Assembly: GCF_023715685.1 (NCBI RefSeq)
Contig: NZ_JAMBOQ010000015.1
Span: 1 to 48,476 of the forward strand
Length of the DNA: 48,476 bases
Source: Priestia aryabhattai
GTDB lineage: Bacteria > Bacillota > Bacilli > Bacillales > Bacillaceae_H
Direction: 5' to 3'
Position 1 is the stretch's first letter. Every line of letters starts with the position of its first letter. The translations under genes and the position numbers were made by a program. Of the stretch, positions 21,848-29,974 are shown piece after piece. The notes below the pieces were generated by a model, which was given only the letters and a program-made list of their open reading frames with translations, did no database searches and was not told the origin of the DNA.

Positions 21848-23131
21848 ATGAAAAATATTCACGTTCTTCTACTTAACTACTCCAATTCAATTACTTTAAG
21901 GAAAGCCTTAAATTCGCTGAATTTTATTCATCACCATGTGAGGGACATTACTGTTCTAAAGGAAAATAATTCATCCTTAAAACCCGATATTTCCACTATT
22001 AATCAAGAAATTAAATATATAACATTGCTCCAGAATGACTTAGGAAAGACGCTAAATGAATATATTCAAAAATTATCCTATGATTATGTTTTATTTCTTT
22101 ATAACCAAGATTACTTGAACGCAAATATAAAAGATGTAAGGTTGCAATTATATGATAATCAGTATGTAATAGCCTATCCCTATACAATTAAAGACAAAGT
22201 TATCCAACGTCCTTTTTTAATAAAGACTTCTTTTCTAAAACAAACTAATTTCTTTTTAAAGTATCAGACTCCATTTAAAGAAGCTATATTATCAGCGTGG
22301 CTTTCAAGGCTTAAAAAATCATATATTGTAAATGAAAGCGGGAATTTTATAAATCAAACAATCAAAGATAGTACCACAAGTACTCTCGAAAAACTGAATT
22401 TTATAGAAAAATACCAGCGGGACTTAGAACAGGGGATAAATACTCCTTCAATTTCAGTTATTATTTCCAATTACAATATGGTTAAATATGTAGGCACAGC
22501 TATTAGTTCATGTCTTTTACAAAACAACCCACCAGAGAAAATATTGGTAATTGACGATGGTTCAACTGATAATTCCTATAAGGAACTAGAAAGATGGAGA
22601 GAACACCCGCAATTTAGGCTCTTAAAAAAAGAAAATAGAGGCAAAGCCAGATCGCTAAATGATCTATTACCGTATGTAGAGACAGATTTTGTAGTAGAAT
22701 TAGATGCTGACGATTGGTTTGATCCTGATGCCTTTTCAATTATTAGAAAACATTTGAGAACTGTATTGAATGATGTTGCTGTTCTTTATGGAAACTTAAG
22801 AACTTGGAAACAAACACCTTCGGGCGGTGTAAAATATAAAGGGGTAAAGAAGGGGAAACCAATTGGTAATAAAAGCGAATTACTTTCTTATCGATTTCCT
22901 TTAGGTCCCCGTATTTATCGTACTTCTTCTTTAAAGAAAAATAATGGATTTCCAATAACTGCGTACGAAAATGGACGAATGTATGAGGATGTTAGCATAT
23001 TAAATGCATTATTAAAAGAACACCGTTTGTTATACGAAGATTTTACTGTTTATAACGTTAGAGAACACGATTTAAGCATTACAAAAAAAAAGCAGTTCAA
23101 TTGGAACAATTTTATAAAATACCTAGAATAA
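21848..23131 (+). CDS. Two-domain family 2 glycosyltransferase (spore polysaccharide type)
   Basis: 427 residues. The C-terminal part (about 197-427) is a GT-A glycosyltransferase: ISVIISNYNMVKYVGTAISS, then VIDDGSTDNS (nucleotide binding) and VELDADDWFDPD (DxD metal site), with a late acidic Y-E-D-V-S catalytic candidate. The N-terminal 190 residues look like a decayed GT-A fold (I-H-V-L-L-L-N-Y-S-N-S start, V-L-F-L-Y-N-Q-D-Y in place of DxD). GGAGG lies just before the ATG. It opens the glycan cluster and probably transfers a nucleotide-activated sugar in the cytoplasm. The acceptor and sugar cannot be read from sequence. Confidence 0.85.
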   Translation: MKNIHVLLLNYSNSITLRKALNSLNFIHHHVRDITVLKENNSSLKPDISTINQEIKYITLLQNDLGKTLNEYIQKLSYDYVLFLYNQDYLNANIKDVRLQLYDNQYVIAYPYTIKDKVIQRPFLIKTSFLKQTNFFLKYQTPFKEAILSAWLSRLKKSYIVNESGNFINQTIKDSTTSTLEKLNFIEKYQRDLEQGINTPSISVIISNYNMVKYVGTAISSCLLQNNPPEKILVIDDGSTDNSYKELERWREHPQFRLLKKENRGKARSLNDLLPYVETDFVVELDADDWFDPDAFSIIRKHLRTVLNDVAVLYGNLRTWKQTPSGGVKYKGVKKGKPIGNKSELLSYRFPLGPRIYRTSSLKKNNGFPITAYENGRMYEDVSILNALLKEHRLLYEDFTVYNVREHDLSITKKKQFNWNNFIKYLE

Positions 23132-23341
23132 CTAAACCGTTTGAGGAAATCTTATAGAATTAATAAATTGAAAGTTGATATTGACTTCAACACCTGGATT
23201 GTACCCAGAAGTATCAGATACTATAACAAGGTCACCTGCAGCTGATAAGAGAATACCTTCAATCAAACGGTCATCAAGAGCGATTTCAACACTTGAACCA
23301 ATGTGTCTTTCTAATTCATTTATTAAATTAGTTCTAAACAT
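23132..23341 (-). CDS. DUF2642/LSm-like small protein
   Basis: 69 residues after GAGGGAGGTAATTAG. Sequence pattern: LINELERHIGSSVEIAL, G-I-L-L-S-A-A-G-D-L-V-I-V, then a final I-N-S-I-R-F-P, the compact five-strand barrel pattern of DUF2642 proteins. It directly follows the related gene at 23342-23608 with no spacer, so both form a two-gene operon. The stop lies next to the end of the convergent glycosyltransferase. Related units make up the protein at 4501-5166. Family members are often linked to spore surface assembly; the role is not established here. Confidence 0.7.
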   Translation of the reverse strand: MFRTNLINELERHIGSSVEIALDDRLIEGILLSAAGDLVIVSDTSGYNPGVEVNINFQFINSIRFPQTV

Positions 23342-23608
23342 CTAATTACCTCCCTCTTGAAGTTCTATAACTGTTTCAATCTTAACAGTCCTTATAAAAA
23401 CTAACGAACCGTCACTCTCTATCAAAACAACATAATCTGATTGAACAGAATTTAAAATTCCTGTATATTTCTCAAAAGGTGTTGAAATTTCGACTTGTTT
23501 ATTTATTAAATCGCGCAATAGAAGTTTAAGGCTAAATCTTGATAATAGTGAAAGACTATTACTAGATGTAACTTGATTTGTTAAATCTTTAGGTTCCAAC
23601 AGTATCAT
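23342..23608 (-). CDS. DUF2642/LSm-like small protein, first of the pair
   Basis: Up to 88 residues. After a helical N-terminus (about 1-35) a barrel unit follows: LINKQVEISTPFEKYTGILN, S-V-Q-S-D-Y-V-V-L-I, R-T-V-K-I-E-T-V-I. The ATG at 23606-23608 is very close to the AAAGG site; a TTG at 23597-23599 has better spacing and would give 85 residues. The pair probably works as hetero-oligomeric ring-forming proteins, which is inference from the fold. Confidence 0.65.
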   Translation of the reverse strand: MILLEPKDLTNQVTSSNSLSLLSRFSLKLLLRDLINKQVEISTPFEKYTGILNSVQSDYVVLIESDGSLVFIRTVKIETVIELQEGGN

Positions 23609-24005
23609 CCTTTCATAAAATATCGTTTTTTCCTGTCTATGTCTTTAAAATATGTTTATCCAGCTCTTGGGGTGCTCAGCATTTTAATTATTTTAGTTAC
23701 AAATACGCATTAGACATAGTTAAATATAGAGGAGAAAAAGAGTTCTGATGCAAAAAATACACCCTGAAAATATAGAATATCAGCTTTCTTTAAATTTCTA
23801 CCTTATGAAGACAACACAAACAGTTTATTTTCTAAATTGTCAGTTTGCCTACACGTTTTTCAAAAGTGTTAATTTGTTGTTTTTGCTAAAGGGCGTTTTT
23901 TATGAAGAAATTTAATAGGTAGCCTATAGCAATAAAGGAATAAAAGCATAGTTTAGTAAATAAGGGGTTAAATGAAAAACTATGTTTAAGTAAGGGGTGT
24001 AGAGA
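23609..24005. other. Gene-free stretch with an IS6-like end relic
   Basis: No coding frame with a ribosome binding site is seen. AGTTCTGATGCAAAAA near 23740 resembles the IS6 terminal repeat GGTTCTGGTGCAAAA, so an IS end may have decayed here. The ribosome binding site of the next gene (AAGGGGTG) closes the stretch. Confidence 0.35.
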
Positions 24006-25097
24006 ATGAAAGTTATGACTATTTTGGGTACAAGACCTGAAATTATACGCTTGAGCCTTATTATTAAGAAGTTAGATGATTATGCTGAACAACATATTTT
24101 AGTGCATACAGGACAAAATTTTACTTCTTCGTTAAGTGAGGTGTTTTTTCAGGAATTAAAGATTCGGAAACCCGACTATGTATTATTAAACCAACAGCAT
24201 ACATTGGGAGAGCAATTATCGAAAATATATGAAGGTTTAGAGAAAATTATTTTAACAGAGAAGCCGGACAAAATTTTAGTATTAGGGGATACTAACAGCG
24301 GTTTGAGTGCAATTTTAGCCGAAAGAATGGGTATTCCAGTTGTTCATATGGAGGCTGGAAACCGATGTTTTGATTTAGAAGTACCGGAGGAAAAAAATCG
24401 CCGAGTTATTGATGCAATTTCAAGTTTTAATCTCCCCTATACTCCCCAAAGTAAAGAGAACTTAATTAATGAAGGTGTTCCACGAGATCGGATTATTGTG
24501 TCTGGAAATCCCATTTATGAAGTTTTAGCACATTACAAAGTTGAAATTGAACAAAGCGAAATCCTCAGAAAATTAATGTTGGAAAAGGACGACTATTTTT
24601 TAGTTACAGCTCATCGTGCCGAAAATGTTGACCATGAAAATCGTTTAGCAGAGATTATTAAAGGAGTTAACATGATTGCTGAGGTCTATCAAAAAAGAGT
24701 CATTTGCAGTATACATCCACGAACTAGATCTCGCATAGAACGTAGTTCAACAATAGACATTCATCCATTAGTTGAGTTTTATGAGCCATTTGGCTTTTTT
24801 AATTTTATCAAACTCGAGAAAAATGCTTACTGTGTTCTAACGGATAGTGGGACAGTTCAAGAAGAATGTTGTTTGTTTTACGTTCCAACTGTTACAATTC
24901 GCAAAACAACGGAAAGACCCGAAACAATAGAATGCGGAAGTAACATGTTATCGGGAATAGATGCTAGCCAAATAGTAAACTGCGTTAAAGTAATGGTCAA
25001 TCAGCAAAAAAACTGGTCCTACCCCGAAGGATACGACCATAAAAACGTATCAGATAAGGTAATTAAAGTAATATTAGGAGGACTTAAAGTTGTTTAA
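24006..25097 (+). CDS. UDP-N-acetylglucosamine 2-epimerase (non-hydrolysing, WecB/CapG type)
   Basis: 363 residues, the usual length. Family motifs in order: GTRPEIIRLS at the N-terminus, LGDTNS near 97, HMEAGNRCFD near 117 with PEEKNRR, TAHRAEN near 200, CSIHPRTR, and DSGTVQEECC followed by RKTTERPE (about 280-310), which bind the nucleotide sugar. It interconverts the C2 epimers of UDP-HexNAc. The next genes encode a CapE/FlaA1-type dehydratase (overlap of eight bases) and an RmlD-like reductase, so the substrate is probably a UDP-6-deoxy-L-HexNAc, as for CapG or WbvD, rather than plain UDP-GlcNAc. SD is AAGGGGTG. Confidence 0.85.
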   Translation: MKVMTILGTRPEIIRLSLIIKKLDDYAEQHILVHTGQNFTSSLSEVFFQELKIRKPDYVLLNQQHTLGEQLSKIYEGLEKIILTEKPDKILVLGDTNSGLSAILAERMGIPVVHMEAGNRCFDLEVPEEKNRRVIDAISSFNLPYTPQSKENLINEGVPRDRIIVSGNPIYEVLAHYKVEIEQSEILRKLMLEKDDYFLVTAHRAENVDHENRLAEIIKGVNMIAEVYQKRVICSIHPRTRSRIERSSTIDIHPLVEFYEPFGFFNFIKLEKNAYCVLTDSGTVQEECCLFYVPTVTIRKTTERPETIECGSNMLSGIDASQIVNCVKVMVNQQKNWSYPEGYDHKNVSDKVIKVILGGLKVV

Positions 25098-26076
25098 TAA
25101 TCAGACTATTTTAGTGACAGGTGGTACAGGTTCATGGGGATATGAATTGGTTAGACAACTATTAGAATCTAACCCGAAAGAAATTCGTATTTTTTCGAGA
25201 AATGAGTCAAATCAATTTACAATGAAACAAGAATTTGATAATAATCCAAAATTGCATTTCACTATTGGAGATATCAAAGAGAGAGATTCATTAATTGAAG
25301 CGTGTCAGGGTGTTGATTATATTTTTCATTTGGCAGCTTTAAAGCATGTTCCAGTATGTGAAGATCAACCAATTGAAGCATTAAAAACAAATGTCGCTGG
25401 GACACAGAATGTGATAGATGCGGCTATAAGCTGTAATGTGCATAGAGTTGTTTATATTTCTACGGATAAAGCCGCAAATCCTTCAAATTTCTATGGATTA
25501 TCAAAGGCAATGGGAGAAAGGCTAATTATCCACGCAAATACATTAAACACGAAAACAAGATTCGTATGTATACGTGGGGGGAATGTTTTAGGAACAAACG
25601 GTAGCGTCATCCATGTATTTAAAAAACAAATTCAAGAAAAGGGTAAAATTGGTATAACCGACCTGGATATGACTCGTTTTTTTTTAACACTTGAAGATGC
25701 TATTAAACTCGTATTCAAGGCAACTTTTGAGAGTATCGGTGGAGAAATTTTTGTTATGAAAATGCCCACATGTAAAATTTATGATCTTGCCCAAGTATTA
25801 ATAGAAGCTTCTACGAAAGAAAAGGTTAAAGTAGAAATACTTGGTATTCGTCCTGGAGAAAAAATCCACGAACTGCTTCTTTCAGAATATGAAAGTACAA
25901 CGACAATTGCTTATGATGATGAATATTTTGTTATTCTTCCCCCTATCCATATTGAGGGACTTAAGGAACATTATTCAAAGTATAAGCCTGTAAATTTAGT
26001 AAATTATAATTCCAGTAAAGAATTAATGGATAAAGACGAAATTAAAGAAATGTTAAAGAAAGGCAGGTTTATTTAA
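25090..26076 (+). CDS. CapE/FlaA1-type UDP-GlcNAc 4,6-dehydratase/5-epimerase
   Basis: 328 residues. An extended short-chain dehydrogenase: TGGTGSWGYELVRQLL (NAD binding), GDIKERDSL, H-L-A-A-L-K-H-V-P-V-C-E (characteristic of this polysaccharide dehydratase family), STDKAANPSNFYGLSKAMGE with Tyr-x-x-x-Lys, and a late RPGEKIHELLL. Soluble, without the membrane domain of WbpM-type enzymes. It is expected to convert UDP-GlcNAc to a 4-keto-6-deoxy sugar with C5 inversion, supplying the reductase and epimerase encoded on either side. GGAGG lies inside the end of the previous gene. Confidence 0.85.
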   Translation: MFNNQTILVTGGTGSWGYELVRQLLESNPKEIRIFSRNESNQFTMKQEFDNNPKLHFTIGDIKERDSLIEACQGVDYIFHLAALKHVPVCEDQPIEALKTNVAGTQNVIDAAISCNVHRVVYISTDKAANPSNFYGLSKAMGERLIIHANTLNTKTRFVCIRGGNVLGTNGSVIHVFKKQIQEKGKIGITDLDMTRFFLTLEDAIKLVFKATFESIGGEIFVMKMPTCKIYDLAQVLIEASTKEKVKVEILGIRPGEKIHELLLSEYESTTTIAYDDEYFVILPPIHIEGLKEHYSKYKPVNLVNYNSSKELMDKDEIKEMLKKGRFI

Positions 26077-26904
26077 ATGAAAGTACTAATCCTTGGCGGA
26101 AAAGGAATGGCCGGTCATATGATAACATCTTATTTTCAACAAAAGCCTCAGTATACTGTGTTCTACACATCAAGGGATCCAGATGATAAGAATGGTATTT
26201 ATGTAGATGTAACCAGTTCAACAAACCTAGAAGAAATCATAGAATCTATAAAGCCGAATATTATAATTAACTGTGTTGGTATTTTAAATGAGCATGCCAG
26301 TAACAATAATAAGCTAGCTTTTCAGGTAAATAGTCTATTACCACATCAGTTAGTTAAATTAACCGAACGTTACCAAGGGAAATTAATTCACATTAGTACA
26401 GACTGTGTTTTTTCAGGAATAAAGGGTGATTACACAGAAAACGATACTCCAGATGGAACTTCCATTTATGCTCAATCTAAACAACTAGGTGAAATTATAA
26501 GTCATAAACATTTAACCATTCGTACATCGATTATTGGTCCAGAGCTAAAAGAAGATGGAATTGGTTTATTTCTATGGTTTATGAAACAAAAAGGAAAAAT
26601 AAAAGGATATGAAAAAGTATTATGGAACGGTGTAACGACCCTGGAATTAGCTAAAGCCATTGAAGCAATGATTAAGCAAGATATTAACGGGTTATATCAT
26701 CTAAGCCTAGAGAAGAAAGTATCGAAGTTTGAACTATTAAAGTTGATGCAAGAAATTTTCGAGAAAACGGATATTGTAATTATTCCTGATTCACATATTG
26801 TACTTGATCGAACCATTAAAAGTACAAGGGTCGATTTCAAATATGAGCTCCCTACTTATGAACAAATGTTAAGAGAATTGAAAGATTGGATGGAGCCTAA
26901 ATGA
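26077..26904 (+). CDS. RmlD-like nucleotide-sugar 4-keto reductase
   Basis: 275 residues, adjoining the dehydratase gene without spacer. GGKGMAGHMITSYF is the NAD(P) site; NCVGILNEHA, HISTDCVFSG, and Y-A-Q-S-K (catalytic Tyr/Lys) follow, as in dTDP-4-dehydrorhamnose reductases. It lacks the C-terminal cupin domain of CapF, so the UDP-L-FucNAc route of S. aureus is less likely than the WbvB-WbvR-WbvD-type route to UDP-L-RhaNAc and UDP-L-QuiNAc. This product is an inference from the enzyme set. The last four bases overlap the next gene. Confidence 0.8.
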   Translation: MKVLILGGKGMAGHMITSYFQQKPQYTVFYTSRDPDDKNGIYVDVTSSTNLEEIIESIKPNIIINCVGILNEHASNNNKLAFQVNSLLPHQLVKLTERYQGKLIHISTDCVFSGIKGDYTENDTPDGTSIYAQSKQLGEIISHKHLTIRTSIIGPELKEDGIGLFLWFMKQKGKIKGYEKVLWNGVTTLELAKAIEAMIKQDINGLYHLSLEKKVSKFELLKLMQEIFEKTDIVIIPDSHIVLDRTIKSTRVDFKYELPTYEQMLRELKDWMEPK

Positions 26905-27809
26905 ACTCGTTACCGAAATTGTTAATCACGGGGGCAAGCGGGTTCACTGGCCAACATGCATGCATTCACTTTTTGAAAGCAGGGTTTGATATAACTGCAG
27001 TAACGAGAAACAACAACTTTAATGACCAAATCAAAATAGAGTATTGTGATCTCACAGATAAAGAGGCTGTAAAAAAATTAGTTAAAAAGGTTAAACCTCA
27101 ATATCTTCTTCATTTAGCAGGACAAAACCACGTAGGGCAATCATGGCTTGATCCCCTTTCTTCATTAGAAGCAAATTTTATGTCAACACTGTATCTAATT
27201 GAAGTACTTCGCCAAGAAAATCCAGATTGTAAAATTATTATAGTCGGTTCAGCTCTGCAGTTTGACCCTAAAGATATTTCTACTCTTAAACATCCCTATA
27301 GCTTAAGTAAAACTTTTCAAGTTCTAATCGCTCAATCATGGGAAATTCTATATAACATGGATATTGTAATTGCTAAACCTTCAAATTTAGTAGGACCAGG
27401 TCTATCAAACGGTGTTTGTTCCATATTTGCAGAAAAAATAGTTGAGATGGAGAAAAATAAATGTCAAAAAGTTCTTGAGGTGAATAACCTACATGCACAA
27501 CGTGATTTCGTAGATGTACGGGATGTTATTCGTGCATATGAAATTCTTTTTAAAAAAGGTAAATCAGGAGAAGTCTATGAGGTTGCTTCCGGAAAAAGTC
27601 ATTCTCTTGAGGAAGTTACCAATCAATTTAGGCATTTGACCGATGTAGATTTTAAAATTAATTCTCAAGTGAATAACCACCATGAAGAAAGTTTTGAAAT
27701 TAATTGTTTGAAAATACAAAATTTAGGCTGGAAGCCGCGTATATCTTTAGAATCGTCATTAAGTGATATCGTTACGTTTTACCGTAATAATGTAATGAAT
27801 ACAAGCTGA
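26901..27809 (+). CDS. Extended SDR, GDP-4-keto-6-deoxymannose reductase-like
   Basis: 302 residues overlapping the previous gene by four bases (ATGA). TGASGFTGQHACIHFL binds the cofactor; HLAGQNHVGQSW, Y-S-L-S-K and NLVGPGLSNG follow; the segment NNLHAQRDFVDVRDVIRAYE is very close to the Rmd/GMD-type motif N-L-x-A-x-R-D-F-x-D-V-R-D-V-V. It probably reduces or epimerises a nucleotide-bound 4-keto sugar. No GDP-mannose 4,6-dehydratase is in the window, so a substrate would have to come from the chromosome, or the enzyme works on another sugar. Confidence 0.75.
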   Translation: MNSLPKLLITGASGFTGQHACIHFLKAGFDITAVTRNNNFNDQIKIEYCDLTDKEAVKKLVKKVKPQYLLHLAGQNHVGQSWLDPLSSLEANFMSTLYLIEVLRQENPDCKIIIVGSALQFDPKDISTLKHPYSLSKTFQVLIAQSWEILYNMDIVIAKPSNLVGPGLSNGVCSIFAEKIVEMEKNKCQKVLEVNNLHAQRDFVDVRDVIRAYEILFKKGKSGEVYEVASGKSHSLEEVTNQFRHLTDVDFKINSQVNNHHEESFEINCLKIQNLGWKPRISLESSLSDIVTFYRNNVMNTS

Positions 27810-27858
27810 GTAAACGTATAAGTAGTAAACAAAATCTTCAAATAGAAGAGGGGATGTT

Positions 27859-29076
27859 ATGAGAGATGTAGGAATCGTTATGCCTGTATACAAACAAGAT
27901 CCTGATTATCTAGAACTGGCATTAAGATCAGTTCTAGAACAAACATATAGGCAGTACCATTTCATTATTGTATCAGACGGCGCTCCAGAAGAAACAAATA
28001 ATGTGATTAAAAAGGTAGTAGGAGAAGACCCACGAGTGCATATTATCTTAAAAGAAAAGAATGAGGGAGTAGCTAAAACTCTAAATATTGGTTTTAATTA
28101 TTTAATGGATATTAAAGAAGTAAGGTATTTCACATGGGTTTCCAGTGATAATTACTACTTTCCAAATTTCATAGAAAAATTAAGAGACGCATTAGAAGAT
28201 TCTCCTAGTAATGTGGGGTTATCATTTAGTAGTTTTGTACATGTGGATTCAAATCGGGTTCCATTAGAAGGACCTGAGTACAAAGATTTTCATAAATATC
28301 AAGATCAGCCTAAAGAAAATTTACTCGATACATGTTTTATTGGTGTAGCCTTTATGTATAAAAAACAGATGGCTGCAATGATTGAAGGATATCGATTGGA
28401 GCCCATAGAGGATTATGACTATTGGGTACGTTTAACAGAACATTGTGAAATTGTCTATGTACCTTACGTATTAATGGAATACCGAACTAATTCTCCCCAG
28501 AGTATATCTGCACAATTAAAAAATTCAAAATTGAGGCATAGACAATGGAGATACGCTTTTAATTTGGCAAAACAAGAAGCAAGAAATCGAAGAGGTATTC
28601 CATTTGAATTAACCGTAATTTACCCCGTGAAAGATGGTTCAGAACAAACAATTGAAAAATTAGAAGAATTATTTGAACAATATTTTAGCAATTATAAAGT
28701 AATTATTGTGGATACAAGTTCAAATAAATCTGGAATTAATATTCTTCAACATATTGAAGATCCACGAGTGAAGTTTTTGGAGGCTCCAGGTGTAACTGAA
28801 AGGGAGGCAATTCTTATAGGAATGGAGGAAGCTGATACCCCATTTACAATAATTTATGGAAAAGGGAATTTTCCTTCAACAACTTATATCTTACAGAGTG
28901 CAATGTTATACCTAACTCAATTAATAAAAAAGAAAAATGAACACCAGATCGTTGCTATAGTAGATAATTTTAATGGACAAATTACAAGTCGGGGAAGAGT
29001 TTCAGAAGACCCGGTTTTTGGAGACATCTATTTTACTGAAAAACTAAGAAACATCTTAAAATTAAATAAAGGTTAG
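27859..29076 (+). CDS. Family 2 glycosyltransferase with C-terminal extension
   Basis: 405 residues. Residues about 1-240 form the GT-A domain: VGIVMPVYKQDPDYLELALR, IIVSDGAPEETN, TWVSSDNYYFP in the DxD place (S-S-D-N), and P-I-E-D-Y-D-Y-W-V-R-L, the typical late W motif. The C-terminal 150 residues begin PFELTVIYPVKDGSEQTIEK and look like a second, reduced GT-A domain lacking the metal site. GGGG precedes the ATG. It probably adds one sugar of the same glycan as its neighbours. Confidence 0.8.
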   Translation: MRDVGIVMPVYKQDPDYLELALRSVLEQTYRQYHFIIVSDGAPEETNNVIKKVVGEDPRVHIILKEKNEGVAKTLNIGFNYLMDIKEVRYFTWVSSDNYYFPNFIEKLRDALEDSPSNVGLSFSSFVHVDSNRVPLEGPEYKDFHKYQDQPKENLLDTCFIGVAFMYKKQMAAMIEGYRLEPIEDYDYWVRLTEHCEIVYVPYVLMEYRTNSPQSISAQLKNSKLRHRQWRYAFNLAKQEARNRRGIPFELTVIYPVKDGSEQTIEKLEELFEQYFSNYKVIIVDTSSNKSGINILQHIEDPRVKFLEAPGVTEREAILIGMEEADTPFTIIYGKGNFPSTTYILQSAMLYLTQLIKKKNEHQIVAIVDNFNGQITSRGRVSEDPVFGDIYFTEKLRNILKLNKG

Positions 29077-29160
29077 ATATATTTAAGGGCTATCGATTAA
29101 GATTTATAGATTACTAAGAAACTCTAAAAACTTTTTAAATAGGAAGCAAGGTGAGTATTT

Positions 29161-29919
29161 TTGCCTAAAATTTTAGTTAATTCAGTACCCAAAAGTGGCA
29201 CAAACTTATTAATGCAAATTATAAAGGGAATTCCGGGAATATATAATGAGCAACATATTTCTTATGATGGACACCGTTTTCGAGAAATACTAGACATAAA
29301 ACCAAACCAAGTGGTCAGTGCTCATACTCCTTATAATTTATCATTTTCAAAAGAATTAAAAAAGCATGATATCAAGCAAGTTTTTATTTATCGGGATTTA
29401 AGAGATGTTTCTGTTTCACTTGTACATTTTATTAATAATAAATTGCCTGAGCACCCTTTGTTTCCAGTCTTCAGAAACAGATTAGTAACATTTGAAGAGC
29501 AATTAAATGCGTTAATCTTAGGTATTGATTTTGAAGGAGAAGAAAAAAATCATCAATCAGGAATACAACGTTATCCGGGAATCTATGAGGAATTTCGCAG
29601 GATATACGAATGGAGAAAAGATTTGACGATATGTAGTTTACGTTATGAAGATCTAATTGGGGACGAAATAACAAAGGATCGAACATTAATGAGAATTATT
29701 GCTTATTTATGGGAGGATTTAGACACATTAAAGATAGAGAAGTTAGAACTATTAAATTTAATAAAGAATAATATAAAGCCAAAAGATTCTTGGACATTTC
29801 GGAAAGGGAAAAGAGGCAGTTGGATAGAGGAATTTACAGAGTCCAATAAACTTAATTTCAAGAAGATGATGGGAACGTTCTTAATTGAACTTGGTTATGA
29901 GAAAGATACTAACTGGTAA
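29161..29919 (+). CDS. PAPS-dependent sulfotransferase-like protein
   Basis: 252 residues from a TTG eight bases after AAGGTGAG. The three sulfotransferase landmarks are present: N-S-V-P-K-S-G-T-N-L-L (5' phosphosulfate loop), Y-R-D-L-R-D-V-S-V-S (3' phosphate site with Arg and Ser), and F-R-K-G-K-R-G-S-W-I-E-E-F (the R-K-G-x-x-G-D-W equivalent). It should transfer sulfate from PAPS to a hydroxyl or amine. Placed last among the forward genes of a glycan cluster, it probably sulfates the sugar chain. Sulfated surface glycans are unusual for Bacillus spores, so the substrate is the open question. Confidence 0.8.
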   Translation: MPKILVNSVPKSGTNLLMQIIKGIPGIYNEQHISYDGHRFREILDIKPNQVVSAHTPYNLSFSKELKKHDIKQVFIYRDLRDVSVSLVHFINNKLPEHPLFPVFRNRLVTFEEQLNALILGIDFEGEEKNHQSGIQRYPGIYEEFRRIYEWRKDLTICSLRYEDLIGDEITKDRTLMRIIAYLWEDLDTLKIEKLELLNLIKNNIKPKDSWTFRKGKRGSWIEEFTESNKLNFKKMMGTFLIELGYEKDTNW

Positions 29920-29928
29920 ACTTGAAAA

Positions 29929-29974
29929 AAAAACGGATCAAGATATTGATTAATCAATATCTTGATCCGTTTTT
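29929..29974. terminator. 46-bp perfect palindrome, shared terminator of convergent genes
   Basis: AAAAACGGATCAAGATATTG and its complement form a perfect hairpin with A-run and T-run ends. It separates the sulfotransferase gene from the convergent gene, whose stop codon it touches. Confidence 0.85.
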
